Source: Lacisediminihabitans sp046156175 (lineage in GTDB: Bacteria; Actinomycetota; Actinomycetes; Actinomycetales; Microbacteriaceae). From it: 64,000 bases of DNA. Within the stretch, counting starts at the first letter, position 1, and the number at the start of each line of letters is the position of its first letter. The position numbers were made by a program, and so were the translations under genes. Under the pieces are notes generated by a model, which saw nothing but the letters and a program-made list of their open reading frames with translations, was not told the DNA's origin and made no database searches. Location: assembly GCF_046156175.1 (NCBI RefSeq), contig NZ_JAYLVL010000003.1, forward strand, positions 698,558-762,557, in the 5' to 3' direction. This document shows, in pieces, positions 36,055 to 45,037 of the stretch.

Positions 36055-36358
36055 CATTTCGGCCGGCCTTCCGGCACAGGAATCCGGGCCAGTGGGGTCA
36101 CGAGGGGTCGGCAAGCCGACCCGGAGTGGGCGCGGTGGCCCGGATTTCGTGCGTGAGTGCGACTCGGAACGCCCGGGCGAGGATCAGTGCGTCTGGCCCC
36201 AGTGGGGCGGTTTGTCGGCTTTCAGTCGTTCGTCATTCTCGTTCTCGGCGTGACGGGGAGGTTCCTTTTGCGGGTTCGGGTCTGAACCGGCTATCGCCTC
36301 GGTGGTCACCCGTCGGCGCGGTCGATCGCGCGGCGTGGGGGCGTCGTGCTTTCCCACG
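36055..36358. other. Intergenic region between mscL and the helicase-like gene, no gene seen
   Basis: 304 bp between converging genes. It contains a nested inverted repeat (listed separately) and a G/T-rich stretch, but no reading frame with codon bias or a ribosome-binding site. Confidence 0.6.
36081..36146. repeat. Nested inverted repeat downstream of mscL
   Basis: Outer arms AATCCGGGCCA (36081-36091) and TGGCCCGGATT (36136-36146) are perfect over 11 bp. Inside them GGGTCGG-CAAG-CCGACCC (36105-36122) forms a second 7-bp hairpin. It may act as a transcript end or a structured RNA. No T-run follows, so it is not a standard intrinsic terminator. Confidence 0.55.
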
Positions 36359-39300
36359 TCAGCCCTGGTGTGCCGCACTACCGGCCGTGCCGACGATCGG
36401 GATGGGCTGGGTCTCCGGAGCCACGGCTGACGCGCCGAGCATCGTCACGATGCGGTCCGCGACGACATCCGGCTCGCTGAACAGTTCGAAGGCGTGAACA
36501 CGCAGGTAGTGCCATCCGAGCCGGCGCAGCATCTCTGGGCGCAGCCGCAGCGACTCCCGAAGGCTCGAGCCGTGCAGTACAGAGTCGGTCTCGATGGTGA
36601 GGCACATGCCCTGGTGGGATGCTACGAGCCCGAGCTTGCCGCGGTGACCGAGAGCCACGCGCAGGCCGCGCAGCTGCAGGCGCCTGGCGAGGTCGACGAG
36701 CATCGGCTCGCTGTCGTCCGAGGATGCTCCGAGCGCGTTGCGGGCGGTGACGTCGGTGAGGATCTCCGCGAGGGCGATCGCGCCGAAGTGCATGCGATCC
36801 TCGTCGATGTCCTGCGCTTCGAAGCAGGTGACGATCACCATCGAACGGCGGGCACGGGTCATCGCGACCGCGAGAAGCCGCTCTCCCCCCGGACGACCGA
36901 GGGCGCCGAAGTCCGAGAGCACCCGTCCGTGCGGGGTGCGTCCGTAGCCGATGGAGAAGATCACGCGGTCGCGACTCTGGGCGACGGCCTGTTCGATCGT
37001 CGTCACCGTGAAGGGCTCCGGTCGGTCGCCGAGCACGAAGTCACTGAGCTCCGGGCGGCCAGAGGTGGCTGCGAGCACTGCCTGCTGCACACGCACCGCG
37101 TGGCGCGCGCTGGCCGTGATCACCATGAGGGATTCGTGCGGACGGGTTGCCGCGTGCTCGATGACGAGCTCGACCGCACGATTGACCTCGGCATCGACGC
37201 TCTCGACGCCGCCGGACTCCGGGTCGGGCATACCCGATCCGTCGGCCAGGAAGTCGAGGCGGATGCTTCCGTGCCCGAGAAAGCTCCCGGCCCACGGGAA
37301 CGACTCGATCTTGCCGGCGTAGAAGCGGCGGTTGACCAGTTCGGCGAGGTCTTCTCCGCCGGCGCGGTAGCTGCGGGTGAGAGCGAGCGTTGGCAGGAGG
37401 GACGACAGTCGTGCGAGCGCGGAATCGGCGTGCAGGGCATCGAGCGCCTCGGCGTCGATCTGTGAGGCATCGACGGAGCCGGCCAACCCGATGGTGAAGG
37501 GCGACGGCGTCTGGGTGACCGGATCGCCGAAGGCCACAGTCTGCTTGCCGCGGCGGATGGCGCCCAGGTTCTCGGCGAGAGTCGTGGCGCCGGCGTCCAC
37601 CAGAACGACGGTGTCGAAGGCCAGGGTGTCGGTGATGCCGGCCACCTCGTAGGGCGACGCGAGCCAGACCGGCGCGATCGTTCGCGAGAGGTGCGGGGCA
37701 GCCTCCTGCAGGTCTCTGGCGTCCACCGCTCCGCCTCGCAGGGCGGTCTTGAGCGCGCTCGCCTCTTCCGGCCAGTCCACGAGACCGATGCTCCAGTTCT
37801 CGGCCAGCTGCCAGGCCAGCAGCTGGGCACTACCGGCGGCGTGGGCCTCGTCCACGAGCCGGAAGTCCGCCTCGAGACGATCGAGCACTGAGGTGTTCGC
37901 GTTGAGCAGGGCGCGATCGGCTTCGAGAAGGGACTCGAGCGCCGACTGCCACCAGGCGAGTTCCAGTTCGGCGGCGACCTGCTCGTCGGGCACGTGGCGC
38001 GAAGCGAGGTCGTCGAGAAGCGGGTCGAGCTGGAGGTGCCGGAGGGTCGCGCGCAACTCGGCGCGCTCCTGGAGGTTGTTCAGCACATCCGACTCGGCGG
38101 CGAGAGCGGCGATCCGTTCGGTGAGGATGTGGATCGGCAGGTGGATCAGCTGCGTCTCGCGCGTCACCGCACCGAGCGGTTCATCGAGGAAATCGAGGTC
38201 CTGGGCCACCTGCTGGTAGGCCACCTGCACGTCGGCGATGCCGACCGGTACCTCCGGCGTGACTCCCGCCGCGACGAAGCGCTGCCAGAGGATGCGCTGC
38301 TGCTGGATGTGCTGCAGGCTCTCGTTGATGTCACCGATGTGCACGCCCGGACGCACGTACTCTCGCGCGAGCTTCTTGAGCCGGCGGCGGTTCGCGGAGG
38401 ACATCTCCGGAGAATCCTTGCGGGCGGAGGTCGCCGCGATCAGCTCGCTGAGCGAACGGTCGAACACCACGGGAAGGAACCGGTCGAGGGTGTCGCGGAT
38501 GTCGATGAGCAGTCGAAGGTAGATGCCGAGTTCGTTGATCGTCTCGAATGGCCGCATGCGCGTGCCGGAGATGAGGTCGCTCGCCCGTTCGAGCAGGCGC
38601 GGCAGCTCGGTGTGGTGCAACTGCTTGGCGATGGCGTGCGCGCGCGAGGCCGCCTCGCTCGTCGCGAAGGTGGCTCCGTACCAGGGCGAATCGCCCGGGC
38701 CGTAGCGGAACTCGCCGAGGCCGGCGGCTTCGACCATCGCGCGGGCGGCGCCGGCGCGGTCATCCGCCATCAGCTCGACGGACTGGCGGGACAGTCGCGC
38801 TGTGGTGGCGGGCGGGTCGGGCAGGAGTGCGAGGCGGGAGAGCTCGGTGAGGCAGTCGAGCACCGAGACACGCACAGCCGGGTCGGTGCGCGCGACCGCA
38901 CCGCGGTAGTCGAGCAGCACCTTGCGCAGGCGAACGAGGGCGTCATCCACTTCGCCGATCTGGGGCGCGCGGGACTTCTCGTTGCGACCGATCGAGCGGA
39001 TGAGGTCGCGGCGAAGGGTGCCGGGAGCGACCGCGAGGCCGGCGAGGCCGACATCCCCGAAGCGCTGCGCGATACCCGCGAGCGAGGAGCGCCGAGCGCT
39101 GACAACCAGCACGCGCTTGTTCTGGCTGACCAAGGCACCGATGGCGTTCACGATGGTCTGGGTGGCACCGGTGCCCGGCAGGGTCTTGACGACGACGGAG
39201 TTTCCGGCCGCGATCTGGGCGATCACATTCTCCTGCTCGGCATCCGCATCGAGCAGCAGGGTGTCGGTCTCCGGGGTGCGCCGGTCGGGGGTCTGCGGCT

Positions 39301-40135
39301 CGACTGGGGCGTAGCTCTCCTCGATGGCCCACTTGGCCGAGGGATTTCCCGCGAGGGCATCGAGCAGCGGATGTTCGAGGTCGCCCGCATCGGACTCCAT
39401 GGCACGGGACACGTCCGCGAAGGAGGAGACGACGAGTCGCGGCTGAACATTGAACCACTCGAGATGGGAGGTGAGGCCGCGCAGCCGATCGATCACGGGA
39501 TTGGGCTTGAACGAACCGTCCTCCTCGGCGAGCGCCACGAAGGCTTCGGCATCGAGGGAGATCTGGAACTGTGCCTCGAGCGCACGGGAGAGCTCCGGGT
39601 TGAGGAACGGCGCCCCCTTGAGCTTGAGTTCGAAATTGCTCCCGTAGCGGCGGATGGCCAGCGGACGCAACAGCACGGGCGCCCGGAACTGCACGCCCTC
39701 GTGCTGCCACTCGGCGATCCCGATACCCAGGTGGATCGAGTCGATGCCGCGAGCGGTGGCGAGCTCGAGACTCTTGTCGGCGATCTCGGCAGCGGCGATC
39801 TTCGCCGCCCTCAGGGCGATGTCATCCCGGATCAGGTTGGAGAGCAGCGTCGACTTGCCGGTGATGAACTGCGCGAGGCCACCCGGATGCGTCGCGCCGA
39901 GCTCGATGCGCGTGCGCGGCCCGTCCACGAAATGCAACAGCGGAGACACGCCGCCGATGCCGCCGAGTTGCGACCGCCAGCCCTGCCAGGTGGGCTCGGC
40001 CACGTTGGAGAGCGAATAGTTGGGGTCGCCGAGGGTCAGCGCGTGCGGCGCGGTCACCTGTCGCTCCGCATGGGCATGGCTATCGCTCGGCTCCGCGAAG
40101 AAGTCGTCATCCTGAGGTCTATTGGCACGCCACAC
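36359..40135 (-). CDS. DUF4011-like superfamily 1 helicase/nuclease with degenerate ATPase motifs
   Basis: 1258 residues. The N-terminal 290 residues resemble DUF4011 (GGLAQFITGKSTLLSNLIRD, FRAPVLLRPLAIRRYGSNFE). The SF1 helicase core follows, but its motifs are eroded: the Walker A region reads VKTLPGTGATQT (about 317-327) with no Lys, the Walker B region VVLVDAGATTLAE (about 840) lacks the DE pair, and motif III is GDPVTQTPSPF. Motif VI keeps AMTRARR. The last 130 residues resemble an MTES_1575/Vsr-type nuclease (IETDSVLHGSSLRESLRLRP then EMLRRLGWHYLRVHAFELF), though the metal-binding Asp position looks changed. Probably not an active helicase; role unknown. Confidence 0.8.
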   Translation of the reverse strand: MWRANRPQDDDFFAEPSDSHAHAERQVTAPHALTLGDPNYSLSNVAEPTWQGWRSQLGGIGGVSPLLHFVDGPRTRIELGATHPGGLAQFITGKSTLLSNLIRDDIALRAAKIAAAEIADKSLELATARGIDSIHLGIGIAEWQHEGVQFRAPVLLRPLAIRRYGSNFELKLKGAPFLNPELSRALEAQFQISLDAEAFVALAEEDGSFKPNPVIDRLRGLTSHLEWFNVQPRLVVSSFADVSRAMESDAGDLEHPLLDALAGNPSAKWAIEESYAPVEPQTPDRRTPETDTLLLDADAEQENVIAQIAAGNSVVVKTLPGTGATQTIVNAIGALVSQNKRVLVVSARRSSLAGIAQRFGDVGLAGLAVAPGTLRRDLIRSIGRNEKSRAPQIGEVDDALVRLRKVLLDYRGAVARTDPAVRVSVLDCLTELSRLALLPDPPATTARLSRQSVELMADDRAGAARAMVEAAGLGEFRYGPGDSPWYGATFATSEAASRAHAIAKQLHHTELPRLLERASDLISGTRMRPFETINELGIYLRLLIDIRDTLDRFLPVVFDRSLSELIAATSARKDSPEMSSANRRRLKKLAREYVRPGVHIGDINESLQHIQQQRILWQRFVAAGVTPEVPVGIADVQVAYQQVAQDLDFLDEPLGAVTRETQLIHLPIHILTERIAALAAESDVLNNLQERAELRATLRHLQLDPLLDDLASRHVPDEQVAAELELAWWQSALESLLEADRALLNANTSVLDRLEADFRLVDEAHAAGSAQLLAWQLAENWSIGLVDWPEEASALKTALRGGAVDARDLQEAAPHLSRTIAPVWLASPYEVAGITDTLAFDTVVLVDAGATTLAENLGAIRRGKQTVAFGDPVTQTPSPFTIGLAGSVDASQIDAEALDALHADSALARLSSLLPTLALTRSYRAGGEDLAELVNRRFYAGKIESFPWAGSFLGHGSIRLDFLADGSGMPDPESGGVESVDAEVNRAVELVIEHAATRPHESLMVITASARHAVRVQQAVLAATSGRPELSDFVLGDRPEPFTVTTIEQAVAQSRDRVIFSIGYGRTPHGRVLSDFGALGRPGGERLLAVAMTRARRSMVIVTCFEAQDIDEDRMHFGAIALAEILTDVTARNALGASSDDSEPMLVDLARRLQLRGLRVALGHRGKLGLVASHQGMCLTIETDSVLHGSSLRESLRLRPEMLRRLGWHYLRVHAFELFSEPDVVADRIVTMLGASAVAPETQPIPIVGTAGSAAHQG

Positions 40136-40246
40136 AGGGCCACCTTAACGGGGGCGCCGCGGAATGTCGGGAGATAGCGGGGAGTTTCGTCGCGCGCCGG
40201 GTTTGCGCCCTGCTCGCCACCGGGCGCGAAACGTAAGATACCGGCC

Positions 40247-41554
40247 ATGCTCTTCCTGGCAATCCGCGCCGCTTCGTCAGACCTCGTCCAGGCCGTGACG
40301 ACGGCGCTTGTAACCATTGTCGTCCTCTTCGCGATCGTCGTGATCGTCGGATTCACGATCCTGCGGCGGCGCAGGCGCCGAGCAGAGCTCGCGCCCGCCC
40401 GGGTGCCCGGCCCTCCCGCCAGCGAGACGGACCTCGCCACCCGCGCGAACATCCTGCTCGTGCGACTGGATGACGCGGTCGCGGAGGCCGACGACAACCT
40501 CGGATTCGCCGTCGCACAGTTCGGCGACGAACGCTCCCGCAGCTTCGCCGAGGCCCTCACGGCCGCCCGGCGCGACCTCACCGAATCATTCCGGTTGAAG
40601 CATCGACTCGATGACTCCCCGCCCGGTACGGCGACGCAGCAGCGTGAATGGAACGCCCGCATCATCCATCTCTGCGAGACCTCGCAACAGGCACTCACCG
40701 ATGAGGCCGCGGCTTTCGACGCCTTGCGCCGACGAGAGACCGACGCCCCCACCGAGCTGGGGAAGGTCCGGATGCTCGTGGTCGCCACCTCGATGCGCGT
40801 GCCCACCGTGGAGAGCGCCCTCTCGGTGCTCGCCGGCCGCTACTCCCCCGACGCGATTGCACCCGTCGCCGGCAATGTCGCCGAGGCCCGGGAGCTGCTC
40901 ACGACCGCGGGCCAGGGCGCGGAAGCCGCGAATGCCCGCCTCGCCGACCCGCTGGCCACCGATGTCGCCGATCGCGTGCAGGACGCGCGGGCCAGCGCAA
41001 CCACGGCCCTGAGACTGCTGGATGCCGTGGACGCTCTCGGCGCCACTCTCGCCGGGCAGTCCGATCGGCTCGATCACCTCGCGAGCCAGAGCAGGGTCGA
41101 TCTCGCCGAGGCACGGGTCGCGCGGGATTCCGCTCCGGATCCGAGCTCCGGTGCGGCGATCGGAAGCGCCGTGACGGCGGTCGAGTCCGTGCTCGGGTCA
41201 CTCGACACCAGCGACCCCGCCGCATCCCTCGCCCGACTCGAGGGGGCCGTGGCGGGCCTCGACAGCGCGCTCGCCACCGCCCGAAACCAGACCCAGCGGC
41301 TCGAACACGCCGGTGCGGCCCTCTCCGGAGTGCTGGTGAGTGCTCGGAGCCAGATCGCGGCGACCCAGGACTTCATCGCGAGCCGTCGAGGAGGCGTCGG
41401 AGCGGATGCCCGCTCCCGACTGGCCGAAGCGCAGAGGCTTCTCGAGGTGGCCGAGGCGCAGTCCGACCCGGTCGCCGCCCTCGACAGCGCCCGCAGTTCG
41501 GCGACGTACTCGCGCGACGCGGATGCCCTGGCGAGGTTCGACGCGCACCGCTGA
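40247..41554 (+). CDS. TPM-family C-terminal region protein lacking the TPM domain
   Basis: 435 residues. One transmembrane helix is at the N-terminus (about 16-40), followed by RRRRRR and then a long helical cytoplasmic region (ILLVRLDDAVAEADDNLGFA, REWNARIIHLCETSQQALTD). That region matches the part that follows the TPM (YgcG) domain in actinobacterial TPM proteins. The secreted TPM domain that normally precedes the membrane segment is absent, and upstream DNA codes for another protein. TAAGAT lies 7 nt before the ATG (leaderless), so the short form looks genuine. Confidence 0.75.
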   Translation: MLFLAIRAASSDLVQAVTTALVTIVVLFAIVVIVGFTILRRRRRRAELAPARVPGPPASETDLATRANILLVRLDDAVAEADDNLGFAVAQFGDERSRSFAEALTAARRDLTESFRLKHRLDDSPPGTATQQREWNARIIHLCETSQQALTDEAAAFDALRRRETDAPTELGKVRMLVVATSMRVPTVESALSVLAGRYSPDAIAPVAGNVAEARELLTTAGQGAEAANARLADPLATDVADRVQDARASATTALRLLDAVDALGATLAGQSDRLDHLASQSRVDLAEARVARDSAPDPSSGAAIGSAVTAVESVLGSLDTSDPAASLARLEGAVAGLDSALATARNQTQRLEHAGAALSGVLVSARSQIAATQDFIASRRGGVGADARSRLAEAQRLLEVAEAQSDPVAALDSARSSATYSRDADALARFDAHR

Positions 41555-41585
41555 TGCCCGCCGCCGGTCGCCCGCCGGTCGAGAC

Positions 41586-41606
41586 GGGCGGCCTATCGTG
41601 CCGCCC
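41586..41606. terminator. Hairpin between convergent genes, probably bidirectional terminator
   Basis: GGGCGGC-CTATCGT-GCCGCCC, a 7-bp GC stem, is flanked by CCGGTCGAG copies related to the repeat family at 26192. It lies in the 70-bp gap between the TPM-like gene and the convergent aminotransferase. No T-run. Confidence 0.5.
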
Positions 41607-41624
41607 GCCGGTCGAGTCGCGGCG

Positions 41625-42872
41625 CTACTCGACCAGCGGCGCTGACATCCGCTCGACGGCGAGCAGCACGCAGGTGCAGAGCGCGTCGATCGCGGCGTCG
41701 AGGTCGGACTGCGACGGGAAGGTCGGCGCGATGCGGATGTTCGTGTCGTCGGGGTCGTCGCCGTAGGGGAAGCTCGAGCCAGCCTGCGTCACCGCGACGC
41801 CGATCTGGCCGGCGAGCGCGACCGCCGCAGAGGCGGCTCCGTGCGGAACGTCGAGGCTCACGAAGTATCCGCCGGTCGGGGTGGTCCAGGTGGCGACGCC
41901 GGTGAGCCGACGCCCGAGGATCTCGAGCACCGCCGCAAAGCGGGGCTCGACGATCGCGCGGTGGGCGCGCATGAGGCGACGTACGCCGTCGGCGTCCCCG
42001 AGCATCCGCACGTGGCGAAGCTGGTTGATCTTGTCGGGACCGATCGTCTGCACGGCGGTGTGGTGCTTCTTCCACGCGATGTTGCTTACGGACGCTCCGA
42101 AGAACGAGACTCCGGCTCCCGGGAAGGTGATCTTCGACGTCGAGGCGAACACGAAGGGACGATCGGCGTTGCCCGCCGCTTCGGCCGCAGCCAACACGTC
42201 GATGACGGCCGGCTCATCGTCGGTGAGGTGGTGCACCGCATAGGCGTTGTCCCAGAAGAGGCGGAAATCGGGGGCGGCCGTCGGCATGCTCACGAGCGCC
42301 TCGACCTCCTCAACGCTGAAGCTCGTGCCGGTGGGGTTCGCATACATCGGCACCGCCCACATTCCGCGGATACCCGCATCGGCGGCGACCAGGCGACGGA
42401 TGGTCGCGAGGTCGAGCGCGCCGTCGATGAACGGTACCGGGATCATGCGAATGCCGAGAGCCTCGCAGATCGCGAAGTGGCGGTCATAGCCGGGAACCGG
42501 GCAGAGGAAGCTGAGGCCCTGCACGTCGCGCCACGGCCCGGCGCCGCCGGGCACCCCGTGCAGGAGCGCGGTGACGATCGTGTCGTGCATGACCGCGAGA
42601 CTCGCGTTGCCCGAGGCGAGCAGCTGGGCGACGGGGATGGCGAGCAGCTCGGAGAAGATCTCACGCAGTTCGATGAGGCCGTCTGGTCCGCCGTAGTTGC
42701 GGAGGTCGACACCGGCAGCGTCACGGTAATCGCCCTCTCCCGGCAGCGAGAGAAGGGCGTTCGACAGGTCGAGCTGGGCCGGTGACGGCTTGCCCCGGGT
42801 GAGGTCGAGCGAGAGGTTCTTCGCGCGGAGTTCGGCGTACTGAGATTCGAGGACTGTGCTGGTTTCGCTCAC
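41625..42872 (-). CDS. Aminotransferase class I-fold, aspartate aminotransferase-like (PF12897 type)
   Basis: PLP-dependent aminotransferase, 415 residues. It has DLTRGKPSPAQLDLSNALL near the N-terminus, YGGPDGLIELREIF, PVPGYDRHF, AVPMYANPTGTSF, FWDNAYAVHHL and the PLP-Lys in FASTSKITFPGAGVSFF. The combination identifies the PF12897 subfamily rather than classical AspC. The GTG at 42872 lies exactly 6 nt after TAGTTT (leaderless). The substrate is probably an acidic amino acid, by family. Confidence 0.88.
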   Translation of the reverse strand: MSETSTVLESQYAELRAKNLSLDLTRGKPSPAQLDLSNALLSLPGEGDYRDAAGVDLRNYGGPDGLIELREIFSELLAIPVAQLLASGNASLAVMHDTIVTALLHGVPGGAGPWRDVQGLSFLCPVPGYDRHFAICEALGIRMIPVPFIDGALDLATIRRLVAADAGIRGMWAVPMYANPTGTSFSVEEVEALVSMPTAAPDFRLFWDNAYAVHHLTDDEPAVIDVLAAAEAAGNADRPFVFASTSKITFPGAGVSFFGASVSNIAWKKHHTAVQTIGPDKINQLRHVRMLGDADGVRRLMRAHRAIVEPRFAAVLEILGRRLTGVATWTTPTGGYFVSLDVPHGAASAAVALAGQIGVAVTQAGSSFPYGDDPDDTNIRIAPTFPSQSDLDAAIDALCTCVLLAVERMSAPLVE

Positions 42873-42932
42873 CCCTCAAAACTACTGGATGAGGCACCGC
42901 GGATCGGCGCTGGCGTGCACCATCATGGGGGG

Positions 42933-44096
42933 ATGCTCGAACCCCGGCGGAAAGCGCGAATCGCCGTCTCCGCACTCTTCCTGCTGAACGGTGCAGCCTT
43001 CGCGAACATCGTGCCGCGGTTTCCCGACATCAAGGCCGCCCTCGACCTCTCCAACGGACAATTCGGCATCGCGGTGGCCGCCTATCCGCTCGGCGCCCTG
43101 GTCGCCGGCACACTCGGTGGTGCGGTGATTCGGCGGTGGACCTCTGCACGGATCGGGCCGCTCGCGGTGCTGCTGCTCTCGCTCAACCTTGTGCTGATCG
43201 GGGCCGCGCCGGTCTGGTGGCTGTTCGCCGTCGGCCTCTTCATCGCCGGCGCTCTCGATTCGATCGCGGACATTGCGAACAACGCCCACGGCCTGCGGGT
43301 GGAGCGCCAGTACGGCACCTCCATCCTCAACTCGATGCACGCCCTCTGGAGTGTCGGAGCCGTGATCGGCGGCGTGATGGGAGCGGTCGCCGCCGGCGCG
43401 CGTATCCCCCTGGTCTGGCACTTCGCGTCAGCGGCCGTTGTCTTCATCGTGCTCGCCCTCCTGGCCGGCCGGTGGATGCTCGCGGGCTCGGACCTCGCGG
43501 AGGCAACGACCTCCGCTGTGCCGCACGCTCGACGTGGTCGCCTCGGCCTTGCACGGCTTCTGGTTGCACTCGGCCTCGTCGCGGCCGCTGCGAACATGCT
43601 GGAGGATGTCACGTCCACCTGGAGTGCGGTGTATCTGCGTGACTCGCTCGGCACCGGTGCCGTGGTCGCCGGCTTCGGATTCATCGCCCTCCAGGGCGCG
43701 CAGACCGTCGGTCGATTCGCCGGCGACTTCCTGGTGACACGGTTCGGCGACCGGGCCGTTGCGCGAGTCGGTGCATCCCTCGGCCTGGTCGGGATGTCCG
43801 TCGCGCTCATCTTTCCCACGGCCGTCACTACGATCGTGGCCTTCGGTCTGGTGGGGGCTGGAATCGGCACACTGATTCCCGGGGCGATCCGTACGGCCGA
43901 GGCTCTGCCCGGCCTGGCGCCCGGCACGGGGCTGACCTGGGTGACCACGACGATCAGGATCGGGCTCTTCCTGTCGCCGCCGCTGGTCGGATTCGTCGCC
44001 GATGTCGCCTCCCTGAGGGTCGCGCTCATCCTCATGCCGGTGCTCGCCCTGGTGATTCTCGTGCTCAGTCGCGCTCTCGGTCGCCGCACCACCTGA
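42933..44096 (+). CDS. MFS transporter
   Basis: 387-residue major facilitator protein with about 12 transmembrane helices. NGAAFANIVPRFPDIKAAL in the first loop and GFGFIALQGAQTVGRFAGDF in the second half resemble the YbjJ-type MFS clade. The ATG at 42933 is 6 nt after a weak CATCAT hexamer; an in-frame GTG at 42915 is also possible. Substrate unknown. Confidence 0.85.
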   Translation: MLEPRRKARIAVSALFLLNGAAFANIVPRFPDIKAALDLSNGQFGIAVAAYPLGALVAGTLGGAVIRRWTSARIGPLAVLLLSLNLVLIGAAPVWWLFAVGLFIAGALDSIADIANNAHGLRVERQYGTSILNSMHALWSVGAVIGGVMGAVAAGARIPLVWHFASAAVVFIVLALLAGRWMLAGSDLAEATTSAVPHARRGRLGLARLLVALGLVAAAANMLEDVTSTWSAVYLRDSLGTGAVVAGFGFIALQGAQTVGRFAGDFLVTRFGDRAVARVGASLGLVGMSVALIFPTAVTTIVAFGLVGAGIGTLIPGAIRTAEALPGLAPGTGLTWVTTTIRIGLFLSPPLVGFVADVASLRVALILMPVLALVILVLSRALGRRTT

Positions 44097-44183
44097 GCGT
44101 GTTGACCCCATCTCGGGGGCCATGGGATATCGTGGCGGTAGGTCACAACCAGATAACGCTAGCGATTTGGATCTCCCCCGCTC

Positions 44184-44918
44184 TTGGCTTCACATCACGG
44201 CAGGCATTCCCTGCGCGCCCCCTCCCGTCGATCACCTTTCTCGCTGAGGCGCGCTGCCGGCACCGTCGGCGCCATGGCCATGGCGATCGGGATGGCCGCG
44301 ACCATGGCCATTCCGGCGGTGTCTGCCGCGGCGACCGCCACCCCCACCGCAGCGTCGTCGAACGCTGTCGCCGACTTCATCCAGCACTCCCAGCAGTCGA
44401 AGGCACAGCAGCTCCGCGTGAGCGCAGCGGTCGCCGAGACCCCGGTGACCCGGGACAAGACCACGGTGTTCTACGCGGCGGCGGTGCAGACCGCCGACGG
44501 TGTCTATGCCGGTGGAGCGATGCCGGCCACTCCGTTGTCGGTCGGGGCGAGCATGCACATCAATCCGCCGGACCTCGGCGGCGGCGGCGAGGCTGTCGTG
44601 CAGTACGCCCTGCAATTCGTGGGGATGGTGCCCTACATCCTCGGCGGCAATTCGCCAAGCACCGGGTTCAGTTGCGACACTTTCGTGCGCTACGTCTACG
44701 GGCAGTTCGGCGTCTACCTTCCGGGGAACGCCGTGGTCGAGGCCAGCAAGGGCACGGTCATCCCCGAGTCGGAGGCGATCATGGGCGACCTCGTCTACTA
44801 CTCGCACCAGCACATCGGCTTCTACGACGGTCACGGCGGCATCGTGGATGCGCCGAAGCCCGGCACCGATGTCTCGCATCGCGCGATCTGGGGCCACCCG
44901 GTCTTCATCCGGCTGTAG
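44184..44918 (+). CDS. NlpC/P60 family cell wall hydrolase, secreted
   Basis: 244 residues. The TTG at 44184 is the first possible start after an in-frame stop. The N-terminal region contains RRSPFSLRR and a hydrophobic segment ending AVSAAA, a secretion signal. The C-terminal domain is NlpC/P60: catalytic Cys in GFSCDTFVRYVYGQFG, His in HIGFYDGHGGIVDAP. Upstream of the domain is a 90-residue Ala/Thr-rich region. It cleaves peptidoglycan peptides outside the cell. The start codon remains the weakest point. Confidence 0.85.
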   Translation: MASHHGRHSLRAPSRRSPFSLRRAAGTVGAMAMAIGMAATMAIPAVSAAATATPTAASSNAVADFIQHSQQSKAQQLRVSAAVAETPVTRDKTTVFYAAAVQTADGVYAGGAMPATPLSVGASMHINPPDLGGGGEAVVQYALQFVGMVPYILGGNSPSTGFSCDTFVRYVYGQFGVYLPGNAVVEASKGTVIPESEAIMGDLVYYSHQHIGFYDGHGGIVDAPKPGTDVSHRAIWGHPVFIRL

Positions 44919-44988
44919 GTGCGGCTTTCAGGCGCTGCCTTACCCCAGCAATGATTCACGCCCGGGGAAACGCAGCCGGTCAGCCCTG

Positions 44989-45037
44989 CGGGCCGGTCAG
45001 AAAGCACGGGCCGGACAGAAAGTACGGGCCGCTCAGA
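44989..45037. repeat. 18-bp tandem repeat, 2.7 imperfect copies, at the thyA 3' end
   Basis: Units CGGGCCGGTCAGAAAGCA (44989), CGGGCCGGACAGAAAGTA (45007) and a partial CGGGCCGCTCAGA (45025) lie head to tail. The last copy includes the thyA stop codon. This looks like slippage duplication after the gene, with no function apparent. Confidence 0.75.

Noticed and set aside
36105..36122. Intrinsic terminator after mscL
   Set aside because: The hairpin is good but no T-run follows on either strand, so it is listed as an inverted repeat only.
37994..40177. 727-residue frame on the plus strand opposite the helicase-like gene
   Set aside because: Same antisense artefact; no hydrophobic pattern or known motif.
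44102..44133. Sigma-70 promoter TTGACC...TATCGT for the NlpC/P60 gene
   Set aside because: The spacing between the hexamers is 20 bp, too long for a confident call.
44989..45037. CRISPR-like repeats
   Set aside because: Units are head to tail without spacers and number fewer than three; they are simple tandem repeats.
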